A stretch of 37,171 nt of DNA from Chloroflexota bacterium (GCA_016219545.1 JACRMH010000058.1:1-37171), one strand, 5' to 3'; positions 7,923-14,394 are shown, numbered from the stretch's first letter. Notes: generated from the sequence alone by a model not told the origin. Translations and numbers: made by a program.

Positions 7923-8228
7923 CTAAACAACGACCGGTTCGCAGCCGCCGCGTTCAACCACAGCTTCACAAGTGGAAGCCGGCGTGATCTCCACGGAACC
8001 CGCCATCGCAAATGGCTGCATGAACTGGTCAATATAGGCCTTGTCTTCACTTTCCAGGATCAACACAAAAGTATGACCGCTATCCAGCACCGCGTCCGCA
8101 AGCAGGTCAATGCCAAATTTGCGGGCGTTCTGTTTGGTTACGTGTTGAACAAGCATTTCGCCCATTTCCGGGTTCTTCGCAGGGCAGGTTTCAGCAGAAT
8201 GCTGGTGACGAACAAAATATAGTGACAT
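7923..8228 (-). CDS. Small protein of unknown function in the CysM/Mec/CysO operon
   Basis: A 101-aa protein that I do not recognise. It starts MSLYFVRHQHSAETCPAKNP and ends ASTCEAVVERGGCEPVVV. The start at 8228 follows an AGGAG ribosome-binding site; a longer frame begins upstream inside the JAMM gene. The alternation of strands and helices (LYFVRHQ, a helix, HTFVLILES, a helix, SVEITPAS) fits a ferredoxin-like alpha/beta sandwich. Three cysteines (in TCPA, STCE and GGCE) sit at the ends of strands and could bind metal or react with sulfur. It lies 11 bp after the JAMM protease and is co-oriented with CysM, Mec and CysO, so a role in sulfur relay or sensing is inferred. Confidence 0.8.
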   Translation of the reverse strand: MSLYFVRHQHSAETCPAKNPEMGEMLVQHVTKQNARKFGIDLLADAVLDSGHTFVLILESEDKAYIDQFMQPFAMAGSVEITPASTCEAVVERGGCEPVVV

Positions 8229-8239
8229 GTTATAAACTC

Positions 8240-8650
8240 CTATTTGATTTGAATTTTTTCTTCCAGGAACTCTGAACGATCTTCTTTTAACAACCATGAA
8301 CGGCTCTCAATGGCCTTGCCTTTATTCACGCTCGTAATGATGTATGAAAAAAACGGCTGCGCCCAATCGCGGTCAAATTCAGATGGGCGGTTCGGGTGAT
8401 CTGGATGCGAATGAAAAACACCGATCAGACTCAGCCCGAGCCTGTCTGCTGTCAATTCGGCTTTGAGATAATCTTCGGGAGTGATCAAATAACGGTTGTG
8501 CCGCGCAGTGTCCTCGCGCGCATTTGGCAGGGGAAAAATTTCCACAACGCTTCCTTCATTGCCAATGAGAAAACCGGCGCCTTCTTCAGGATAGGCTTCT
8601 TCACCATCCCTATGAATGCGCGCAAGAAGTTCACGGGAGACGGCCAACAT
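8240..8650 (-). CDS. mec: Mec-type JAMM/MPN metalloprotease
   Basis: A 136-aa single JAMM domain. The zinc and catalytic residues are visible: Glu in YPEEGAGFLIG (about residue 22-23), and HSHPDHPNRPSEFD with H80, H82, S90 and D93, the H-x-H-P-x7-S-x2-D pattern. In M. tuberculosis the Mec protease releases cysteine from the C-terminus of CysO after CysM has joined them. The start at 8650 overlaps the cysM stop as TAATG, with GGGAGGG as ribosome-binding site, so the two genes are translationally coupled. The genes on either side make the Mec assignment strong, although bacterial JAMM proteins also serve other carriers. Confidence 0.9.
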   Translation of the reverse strand: MLAVSRELLARIHRDGEEAYPEEGAGFLIGNEGSVVEIFPLPNAREDTARHNRYLITPEDYLKAELTADRLGLSLIGVFHSHPDHPNRPSEFDRDWAQPFFSYIITSVNKGKAIESRSWLLKEDRSEFLEEKIQIK

Positions 8651-9624
8651 TACTTTCCCTCCCACATGGCTTTGTCGCTCAGGTATTTATAGCCGGCGTC
8701 AGGAAAAACCGTAACGACGACTCCTTCATCCAATTGACTCGCCACCTGCAAAGCCGCGACAGCCGCCGCACCGGAGGATATGCCCACGAATAGGCCTTCC
8801 TCGCGCGCAAGACGCAGTGTCATCTCACGCGCCGCTTCAGTACGGACCGTGAGATTGGTGTCCGCCAACGACTCATCATAGATCGTGGGCTTGATGGCGG
8901 TAGGCATGTGCTTGAGTCCCTCAAGTCCGTGGAAGGATGCATCCGGCTGCATGGATATGATCTTCACATTCGGCAGTTTCTCACGCAGGTAACGTCCCGT
9001 GCCCATCAATGTGCCTGAAGTGCCGAGCCCTGCGATGAAGTGAGTTACCTGTCCATTTGTCTGGGCAATGATCTCAGGTCCGGTGGACAGATAATGCGCT
9101 CCCGAATTCGCAGGATTGCCATATTGATTGGCATACCAATACAGGTCAGGTTTTTCCGCAGCAAGTTGACGCGCTGTCAGAAGCGCGCCATCCGAGCCTT
9201 CCGATGGGTCTGTGAGAATAATTTCCGCGCCAAGCGCGCGTAGAAGCGTTAATCGTTCCGGGCTGGCATTTGCGGGGATCGCAAACGTGACAGGGATTCC
9301 CAAAGCCGCACCAAAAGTCGCGTAAGAAATCCCCATATTGCCAGACGTGGAATCCAGCAGCCGCTTACCGTTGCGGAGGTTCCCATCCGCAATCGCGTTC
9401 TGAATAATGTTCAGCGCAGGACGGTCTTTCACCGAGCCACCGGGGTTGAACCATTCAGCCTTGATCCATATTTTTACACGGGGAGACAATTTCAAGGCGC
9501 CGCCCTGAGCGGGTCGAAGGGTCAGGCGGCGAAGCGGAAGTAAAGGCGTGTTTCCTACCTGAGAGGTAAGCCCATTCAAAGGGATCGTATTTATGTCGGC
9601 TAATCTAAAGTCAAGTAAAGTCAT
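8650..9624 (-). CDS. cysM: PLP-dependent cysteine synthase, CysM type (CysO-dependent)
   Basis: A 324-aa fold-type II PLP enzyme. The Schiff-base lysine is K66 in NPGGSVKDRPA; the substrate loop STSGNMG, the phosphate-binding GTSGTLMGTGRYL and the C-terminal ISSGAAAVAAL are all present. In the CysO pathway the enzyme joins thiocarboxylated CysO to an activated serine (O-phosphoserine in M. tuberculosis). Which serine ester is used here cannot be read. Residues about 35-48 (TLRPAQGGALKLSPR) form an extra loop encoded by a REP-like DNA element. The gene follows a long structured leader and has an AAAGG ribosome-binding site. Confidence 0.9.
   Translation of the reverse strand: MTLLDFRLADINTIPLNGLTSQVGNTPLLPLRRLTLRPAQGGALKLSPRVKIWIKAEWFNPGGSVKDRPALNIIQNAIADGNLRNGKRLLDSTSGNMGISYATFGAALGIPVTFAIPANASPERLTLLRALGAEIILTDPSEGSDGALLTARQLAAEKPDLYWYANQYGNPANSGAHYLSTGPEIIAQTNGQVTHFIAGLGTSGTLMGTGRYLREKLPNVKIISMQPDASFHGLEGLKHMPTAIKPTIYDESLADTNLTVRTEAAREMTLRLAREEGLFVGISSGAAAVAALQVASQLDEGVVVTVFPDAGYKYLSDKAMWEGK
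9503..9521. repeat. REP-like palindrome read in frame inside cysM
   Basis: The sequence CCCTGAGCGGGTCGAAGGG resembles a short imperfect palindrome (CCCTGAGCNNGTCGAAGGG) that I know as a common dispersed repeat in bacterial genomes. It falls between the first beta strand and the PLP-lysine segment of CysM, giving the local peptide TLRPAQGG. Membership of a repeat family needs a genome search. Confidence 0.5.
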
Positions 9625-9643
9625 AGCTACCTTTAAATAAAAA

Positions 9644-9771
9644 CAGTCAACGGATAAACAAAAAGACGGCGAACAATCGCCACACTATGCAAAAGTTTGC
9701 AAGCGGGGGTCGTCCAACCGTCTGATCCGTTGACTGCGGAGGGTCTCAGGCGGTGGCTACGAGCCCCGCCT
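9644..9771 (-). promoter_or_regulatory. Structured 5' leader RNA of the cysM operon (candidate attenuator or riboswitch)
   Basis: On the minus strand the leader has, in 5' to 3' order: a hairpin at 9771-9748 (AGGCGG-GGCT-loop-AGCC-A-CCGCCT); a perfect 12-bp outer stem (9736-9725 with 9655-9644) followed by TTTTTATTT; an inner AGACGG/CCGTCT extension (9723-9718 with 9669-9664); a small hairpin at 9700-9689; and a GGCGA/TCGCC hairpin (9681-9677 with 9672-9668) followed by GTCTTTTT. The last hairpin shares bases with the inner extension, so the folds compete. Two terminator-like structures lie just before the cysM ribosome-binding site. I could not match it to SAM, TPP, T-box, cobalamin, ZTP or Moco motifs. 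Confidence 0.6.
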
Positions 9772-9824
9772 AATACACAAGCAATAATTAAATAGTTTCA
9801 TAATTTTCATAGTAGATGCGCGTT

Positions 9825-9852
9825 ATTTTACATATCTTACCTGGTTTGTCAA
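9825..9852 (-). promoter_or_regulatory. Sigma-70-type promoter for the cysM operon
   Basis: On the minus strand, a perfect TTGACA -35 (complement of 9847-9852) and a TAAAAT -10 (complement of 9825-9830) are separated by 16 bp. Transcription would start near 9818, giving a leader of about 195 nt. It begins eight bases after the stop of the upstream CysO-like paralogue. Confidence 0.65.
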
Positions 9853-9860
9853 TGTAAATA

Positions 9861-10133
9861 TTATCCCCCGGCCGCAGACGCCATCAAGATGACCTTGTCA
9901 TCTTCTTTCAATTCTGTTTCCAACCCATTAAGTTCGCGCAAGTGAACGCCGTTGATAAAAATATTGAAATGACGGCGCAGGTTCCCGTTCGAATCGAACA
10001 GATGAGTCTTAAGCGCGGGATACCGTGTAACAATATTATCCAGCAGGGTATTGACCGTTGAACCGGCGGCGTAAAATTCGCTTTGGTTGTCAACGTAATA
10101 TTTCATCAGCGCTGGGAAACGGATGTTGGGCAT
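9861..10133 (-). CDS. Second CysO/MoaD-like sulfur carrier with C-terminal Gly-Gly
   Basis: A 90-aa beta-grasp protein ending in MASAAGG. It follows the CysO pattern: IRFPALMKYYVDNQ, TVNTLLDNIVTRYPALKTHL, LRRHFNIFINGVHLRELNGLETELKEDDKVILMASAAGG. It is more like the CysO-type carrier at 7487-7759 than the AOR-linked carrier at 4224-4463. The start is uncertain because no good ribosome-binding site is seen; 10133 is preferred by length, 10106 is an alternative. It lies just upstream of the cysM promoter on the same strand, so it may be a separately transcribed carrier for the same JAMM and MoeZ enzymes. Partner choice is inferred. Confidence 0.85.
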   Translation of the reverse strand: MPNIRFPALMKYYVDNQSEFYAAGSTVNTLLDNIVTRYPALKTHLFDSNGNLRRHFNIFINGVHLRELNGLETELKEDDKVILMASAAGG

Positions 10134-10147
10134 GGGGGAAGTATAAA

Positions 10148-10182
10148 GGATGAAGGATGAAATTTGAAGGATGAAGGATGAA
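10148..10182. repeat. GGATGAA tandem micro-repeat
   Basis: Two pairs of GGATGAA separated by TTTGAA, upstream of the second CysO-like gene. The same heptamer occurs at 4113-4144 and 21904-21923. Confidence 0.55.
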
Positions 10183-10290
10183 TTAGCCTTAAAAAACGTT
10201 CCTCCTATTTTTGAAGAATTGTGATACCTTTTGAGAGACTTCGCCAGACAATCACGGCTATCCTTGGCGAAATTCAATCAGGAGTACTCT

Positions 10291-11889
10291 ATGAAAAACA
10301 ACCCCACCAAACTCTGGATCGTTGTGTTCGCCCTCGGCTGGTTCTTCGATTTCCTTTTTTGGAAACAGTCCCCTGGAGTCAATTTTGCCCTTTTTGCCAC
10401 AGCCTGCCTGACAGGAGCTTTCTATCTCTTGTTGAGCGATGGGCTTCGCCCGAATCGGACCAGCCTGATGCTGCTCCCGTTATTTGGCTTCTTCGCCGCC
10501 GTGACATTCATCCGCGCCGAACCGATGACCATTTTTCTCGCCTACACATTCACTCTTTTGGCAATGTCCCTGCTTGCGATCAGTTATTTGGGCGGGCGCT
10601 GGTATCTATACACTTTCATTGATTATCTGGGCAAGTACCTGCAATTGTTTGTCAGCATGATGGCACTTCCGGTAAGCTTTACGAATGACATTCGCAAGGC
10701 ACAGACCGAAGCCGGAGTCCAGCCTGCCAAACGCAACATCTGGCCGATCGTGCGCGGAATCGTCATCGCGTTGCCCATCATTGCCATCTTTGCATCCCTG
10801 CTGGCTTCAGCGGATGCCATCTTCAGTCAGCGCTTGACCGACCTCATCAAATTTTTCAACCTCGAAGACCTGCCCGATTTGATCTTCCGCTTTGTTTACA
10901 TCGTGGTCATCGGATATGCACTGTCCGGAGTGGTGTTACATGCCGCCAAGGAATCAAAGGATGAAAAACTGTCCAACGAAGACAAGCCTTTTATTCCGCC
11001 CTTTCTTGGTTATACCGAATCCACAATTGTTTTGGTAAGCGTGCTTGTGCTCTTCCTGACCTTTGTGGTCATTCAATTCCAATATTTCTTCGGCGGTCAA
11101 ACCAACATCCATATTGACGGGTTTACCTACGCTGAATATGCGCGCCGTGGCTTCGGCGAACTCGTTGCGGTCGCATTCTTTGCATTGCTGATGCTGCTTA
11201 CTTTCAGCGCCATCACCAAACGCGAAACTGAAACCCAGCGCAAGATATTCTCCGGGCTGGGTGTGATGCTGGTCGCTCTCCTGCTGGTCATGCTCCTTTC
11301 GGCGTACCAGCGCCTCGGTCTGTATGAAGCGGCTTATGGCTTCTCACGTCTGCGCACGTACACGCACGTCTTCCTGATCTGGATCGGTCTGCTTTTGATC
11401 ACGACCATCGTTCTCGAGATCCTGCGCAAGGAACGCATGTTTACTTTTGCGATGGTGATCGCGGCGCTCGGCTTTGCAATGACCCTGCCCATTCTGAATG
11501 TGGATGCGTTCATCGTGAATCAAAATATCCAGCGCGAGACCGGTCCGCAAAAAGAGGATGCAGTAGCTTTGGATACTCAATACTTTTTGAATCTCTCCGA
11601 TGACGCAGTCCCTTCGCTGGTGAAAGCGTATCAGACTCCGTTCCTGCCTGCTCCTGTCCGAGAGAAAGTTGGCGCAGCTTTGGCATGTATCCAATACGCA
11701 CGCACAAAAGATGACCGGACCTATTCATGGAAATCATTCCAGTTTGCGCGCATCAACGCGGACAATGCTCTGGCTTCCGTCAAAAAAGACCTCAAGGGAT
11801 TTATGATTGAGAAGAACGACGAGTATTCGAACATCGTTATTGCTCCTTCAGGTGAGGAATCTTCCTGCTCGCCGTATTATTACGATTAA
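10291..11889 (+). CDS. Multi-pass membrane protein, DUF4173/DUF4153-like
   Basis: A 532-aa protein with about twelve hydrophobic segments. The central YAEYARRGFGELVAV and the later AAYGFSRLRTYTHVFLIW are patterns I associate with DUF4173/DUF4153 membrane proteins, whose function is not established. A C-terminal soluble tail of about 120 residues follows the last helix. It contains FIVNQNIQR and ALDTQYFLNLSDDAVPSLVKAY, which is probably extracytoplasmic and resembles the usual C-terminus of the family. The start at 10291 has an AGGAG ribosome-binding site. It is divergent from the sulfur-carrier gene and followed by a dispersed repeat. Confidence 0.8.
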   Translation: MKNNPTKLWIVVFALGWFFDFLFWKQSPGVNFALFATACLTGAFYLLLSDGLRPNRTSLMLLPLFGFFAAVTFIRAEPMTIFLAYTFTLLAMSLLAISYLGGRWYLYTFIDYLGKYLQLFVSMMALPVSFTNDIRKAQTEAGVQPAKRNIWPIVRGIVIALPIIAIFASLLASADAIFSQRLTDLIKFFNLEDLPDLIFRFVYIVVIGYALSGVVLHAAKESKDEKLSNEDKPFIPPFLGYTESTIVLVSVLVLFLTFVVIQFQYFFGGQTNIHIDGFTYAEYARRGFGELVAVAFFALLMLLTFSAITKRETETQRKIFSGLGVMLVALLLVMLLSAYQRLGLYEAAYGFSRLRTYTHVFLIWIGLLLITTIVLEILRKERMFTFAMVIAALGFAMTLPILNVDAFIVNQNIQRETGPQKEDAVALDTQYFLNLSDDAVPSLVKAYQTPFLPAPVREKVGAALACIQYARTKDDRTYSWKSFQFARINADNALASVKKDLKGFMIEKNDEYSNIVIAPSGEESSCSPYYYD

Positions 11890-11901
11890 CTCAAGTAATT
11901 C

Positions 11902-11997
11902 ATGTCGTTGCGCGGAGCCGCTTTGTGGCGACGAAGCAATCTCCTTATTGAGTAGGAGGTTGCTTCGTCGGGAAGAGCACCCTCCTCGCAACGACAT
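11902..11997. repeat. 96-bp palindromic dispersed repeat, copy A
   Basis: Starts ATGTCGTTGCGCGGAGC and ends CGCAACGACAT, with an internal inverted pair around GACGAAGCAATCTC and GAGGTTGCTTCGTC. The whole element can fold into one long hairpin. A second copy is at 17450-17541 with the same ends. It resembles the GTCATTGCGAGGAGC type of repeat seen in many environmental Chloroflexota genomes. Confidence 0.8.
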
Positions 11998-12067
11998 GGT
12001 ATGTTGATGTAAGAACCTGTGCCCATTGACTGTCTACTCTGTATTCGTTACCCCAAAAGGACAGACA

Positions 12068-12679
12068 ATGGACTTCAAACTGACCATCTTCTCTGATTAC
12101 ATCTGACCGTGGTGCTATGTCGGCCAGGGTGTGGTTGACTTACTGAAAGCAGAATACAAAGTGGATGTGGATTGGCGTCCGTATTATTTGCGCCCCGATA
12201 CTCCGCCCGAAGGATTGGACTTACCCGATTATATTCTCAAAGCGCGCGCCAATGGTTCTGAGGAACGACTGCAAAGTTTGGCGGATATGCACGGCTTGAA
12301 GTTCAAGTCCACCGAACGCATCTACAACACACGTCTCGCACATGAAGCCACGGAATATGCGCGTGAACACGGCAAGATCAATGAATTCCATCGCGTGGTC
12401 TTTCGGAAAGTCTATGCCGATGGACAGGATCCCAGTCAATGGGATGTGCTTCGTTCTGCCGCCGAAGAAGTTGGCTTGGATGTAGACGACATGCAGTCTG
12501 TTGTAGAAGGCGGCAAGTACACCGCCGAAGTTGTGGAGCAAGTCCGCTATGCTCAGGAGATTGGTGTGAGCGGCGTGCCGACTTACGTGATCAATGACCG
12601 TTATGCCATTGTCGGCGCACAACAATATGAAGTTTTCAAGAATGCGCTGGCGCAAATCGCGAACATGAAAAATAAATAA
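12068..12679 (+). CDS. DsbA/FrnE-like thiol oxidoreductase with in-frame TGA (predicted selenoprotein, UPWC)
   Basis: Read through the TGA at 12104-12106 (codon 13), this is a 203-aa protein starting MDFKLTIFSDYI-U-PWCYVG. The motif matches the DsbA/FrnE family N-terminus IxSDxxCPWCYxG, with TGA in place of the first cysteine. The rest is intact: DWRPYYLRPDTPPEG, the helical insert, FRKVYADGQDPSQWDVL and the cis-proline loop GVSGVPTYVIN. Length is near the family norm. The start has an AAGGA ribosome-binding site. A 7-bp stem-loop follows the TGA (separate entry). A pseudogene or sequencing error is possible, but the TGA is the only defect and hits the redox-active position. The gene is monocistronic, with a strong terminator after it. 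Confidence 0.85.
12119..12139 (+). promoter_or_regulatory. Candidate bacterial SECIS element
   Basis: The RNA GUCGGCC (12119-12125) pairs fully with GGUUGAC (12133-12139), using two G-U pairs, around the 7-nt loop AGGGUGU. Beyond one U-U mismatch the stem continues with two more A-U pairs. The loop begins 19 nt after the UGA. Bacterial SECIS elements lie in the coding region just 3' of the UGA and have a small apical loop with a G near its 5' side; the E. coli fdhF loop starts AGGU. Confidence 0.6.
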
Positions 12680-12683
12680 CTAA

Positions 12684-12718
12684 AAGTTAGGCGCAGGTCT
12701 CAGACCTGCGCCTAACTT
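12684..12718. terminator. Strong hairpin terminator after the DsbA-like gene
   Basis: A 35-base palindrome with 17-bp arms (12684-12700 and 12702-12718) and one central base, followed by GTTTTTA on the plus strand. It separates the DsbA-like gene from the convergent metallo-hydrolase and can stop both. Confidence 0.85.
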
Positions 12719-12755
12719 GTTTTTACACAAATATTCTGTCAGGAGGTGGTGGCTT

Positions 12756-13493
12756 TTATAAGCCCGCAAAGTAATCCAAAAACATGTGGCTTGCGGTCAT
12801 TTGTATTTCAGGGTGTGCAGATGCAAATTTTCGTAAGCGCGGCATGTGAGGGCCGAGGATGAGGCGAATTGCCCAATCTGGAATATCTTTTTGGCGGAAG
12901 TCTGCTGCGGCATCTCCGCAGTGGAAGTGCCAGCCTTCAGCAGTCTTTATGGCAAAGCCGCTCATACCGGCTGTGTGATAAGGCAGGGGGATGAAATACA
13001 TTTCAGGCTCAAAGCCTTTGATCCTGATGGCGTCAAACTCAAACCATTTTTCGTTCGTGTCTTCGTAAAGAACGAAATCAGGTTTATGCGCGATGTGCTT
13101 TGGCACATAGGCCGCGCTGAGTTTCCCTTTGCGATGCACGAATGCATCATATTCTTTTTTATGCACATGGACTTTTGCATGGGGAAAATCCGACAGCCCG
13201 CCAATATGGTCAAAGTGCATGTGGGTGAGGAGGATATGTTTTACATCCTCAGGCTTGCAGCCAAACTTGGGAAGTTGATTGACCACAGCTTCCTTCGGGT
13301 CAAATGGCATGTGGGAGACGATGCGGAAAAATTGTGTGAACCCTGATGGATTGGCATACTCTTTCAACCCAAGACCTGTATCCACGAGGGTGAGTCCTTG
13401 ATTTGTTTCGATGAGCAGGCAAACCAGTCCCGTTTTCCAATTGCTCGGGACGCGTGCACAACAGGTAAAACCGTTGAAGATATGAACAGTCAT
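12756..13493 (-). CDS. Metallo-beta-lactamase-fold hydrolase
   Basis: A 245-aa MBL-fold protein. The zinc motif THMHFDHIGG (HxHxDH) is at about residues 91-100. The later metal-binding His and Asp appear as PYHTAGMSGF and HFHCGDAAAD, and the terminal His in TASHMFLDYF. The layout resembles the N-acyl-homoserine-lactonase/glyoxalase II-like branch (VDTGLG near the start), so a lactone or ester substrate is possible. The ATG has no ribosome-binding site. A TATATT box ends seven bases before the ATG, so the mRNA may be nearly leaderless. It is convergent with the DsbA-like gene. Confidence 0.87.
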   Translation of the reverse strand: MTVHIFNGFTCCARVPSNWKTGLVCLLIETNQGLTLVDTGLGLKEYANPSGFTQFFRIVSHMPFDPKEAVVNQLPKFGCKPEDVKHILLTHMHFDHIGGLSDFPHAKVHVHKKEYDAFVHRKGKLSAAYVPKHIAHKPDFVLYEDTNEKWFEFDAIRIKGFEPEMYFIPLPYHTAGMSGFAIKTAEGWHFHCGDAAADFRQKDIPDWAIRLILGPHMPRLRKFASAHPEIQMTASHMFLDYFAGL

Positions 13494-13516
13494 GATTTGA
13501 ATATAGCATAAAAAAA

Positions 13517-13541
13517 TAGGTCACGTTCAAAACGTGACCTA
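13517..13541. terminator. Hairpin terminator upstream of the metallo-hydrolase
   Basis: TAGGTCACGTT (13517-13527) pairs with AACGTGACCTA (13531-13541) around CAA. T-runs follow on both strands. It lies next to the E2 relic and probably once ended that gene, in the way that 15176-15203 ends the intact E2 gene. Confidence 0.75.
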
Positions 13542-13550
13542 CAAGTTTTT

Positions 13551-13695
13551 GCACCAACATTCTGACAGGATTTTCCAAATACCCCGCCACATCGTCCCGA
13601 CACTTGCACCGTGCGCCAGTACAGTGCAAGTGTCGGGAGCGCTTGCACGCTTCGCGTTGCGCGGCTTCGGCTCCATCGCTGACGCGGTGGTTAAC
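13551..13695 (-). pseudogene. Relic of a 2-oxoacid dehydrogenase E2 C-terminus
   Basis: The minus-strand frame reads VNHRVSDGAEAAQ, then an unrelated stretch, then YLENPVRMLVQ. The intact E2 at 15209-16456 ends VDHRVSDGAEAAQFLQALAVFLENPVRMLV. The catalytic His/Asp motif survives, but FLQALAVF is replaced by a palindromic element (13596-13637) and the stop codon has changed from TAA to CAA. There is no upstream E2 domain. The DNA is also clearly similar to 15209-15300. It is a decayed copy or the stub of a deleted paralogous operon. Confidence 0.8.
13596..13637. repeat. 42-bp palindromic element inside the E2 relic
   Basis: Perfect 14-bp arms (CCCGACACTTGCAC at 13596-13609, GTGCAAGTGTCGGG at 13624-13637) around a 14-nt centre. 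The CGACACTTGCACCG core is shared with the 66-bp repeat at 4152-4217 and 30267-30332, so it is probably a shorter relative. Confidence 0.8.
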
Positions 13696-13782
13696 GGAAC
13701 CGAGAGGGTAACTTTCAACTATCAATTTAGGTTGATGCCGGTTCTGATCAGGTTGTTCAGGGTAAGGTAGAATCTGATTACT

Positions 13783-14394
13783 ATGTACACTCAGGAACAA
13801 AAATCCTTAATTGCATTTTTACGATCCATCACAGATATACCAAACGCAGAAGTTGAAAAGGTGTTGGGCGTTTTCCGCGTATCTAAACTCCAGAAGAATC
13901 GATTCCTGGTAAGCGCGGGTGAGGTCCCAACCACGCTGGCTTTTGTAATTTCAGGGATCCTGCGACTGTACTATATTTCAGATTCTGGTTTTGAATTTAC
14001 AAAATCCTTCTGCGTTGAAGGAGATATGGTAGCCGCCTATACAGCGCTCCTCAACAACGAGCCGTCGAATCTTTTTATCCAGGCGCTAGAAGACTCTGAA
14101 TTGTTGATCGCAAATTATGAAGAATATCAGTCAGTCACAGCCAAATCTTCTTACTGGCAAAAAGTAAATCAAAATATCGCGGAACGGTTGTTCATGAAGA
14201 AAGAGAAGCGGGAAAGCTCTTTGCTTCTCGACGACGCTCAAATTCGTTACATAAAATTTAGAAATGAATATCCGGGTCTGGAGAGTCGGATCAAACAGCG
14301 TTTGATAGCGTCGTATCTGGGAATTACGCCTGTCACGTTAAGTCGAATTCGAGCCAGATTGCGGAAACCCTTATCTTATGATAATGAGGATTAA
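13783..14394 (+). CDS. Crp/Fnr-family transcriptional regulator
   Basis: A 203-aa protein. Residues about 20-130 form a cyclic-nucleotide-binding-like beta roll (VSAGEVPTTLAFVISGILRLYYI, FCVEGDMVAAYTALL). The C-terminal helix-turn-helix is IKQRLIASYLGITPVTLSRIRARL at about residues 168-191. The conserved PxGE and RS-type phosphate cassette residues of cAMP binders are not clear and there is no Fnr-type cysteine cluster, so the ligand is unknown. It lies 50 bp upstream of an SDR gene on the same strand, likely its partner or target. There is no strong ribosome-binding site. Confidence 0.85.
   Translation: MYTQEQKSLIAFLRSITDIPNAEVEKVLGVFRVSKLQKNRFLVSAGEVPTTLAFVISGILRLYYISDSGFEFTKSFCVEGDMVAAYTALLNNEPSNLFIQALEDSELLIANYEEYQSVTAKSSYWQKVNQNIAERLFMKKEKRESSLLLDDAQIRYIKFRNEYPGLESRIKQRLIASYLGITPVTLSRIRARLRKPLSYDNED

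Noticed and set aside
9644..9771. Known riboswitch class (SAM, TPP, ZTP, T-box, cobalamin, guanidine) in the cysM leader
   Set aside because: The CTGAGA and ACGA words recall TPP and guanidine-II motifs, but the other conserved blocks are missing. It is reported only as an unassigned structured leader.
12131..12679. DsbA-like gene starting with GTG at 12131
   Set aside because: This start would delete the whole active site, while an ATG with a good ribosome-binding site lies upstream in the same frame across the TGA.
13300..13800. 166-codon minus-strand open frame spanning the E2 relic
   Set aside because: It has no ribosome-binding site, runs into the metallo-hydrolase in another frame, crosses a terminator hairpin, and consists of an E2 remnant plus a palindrome.
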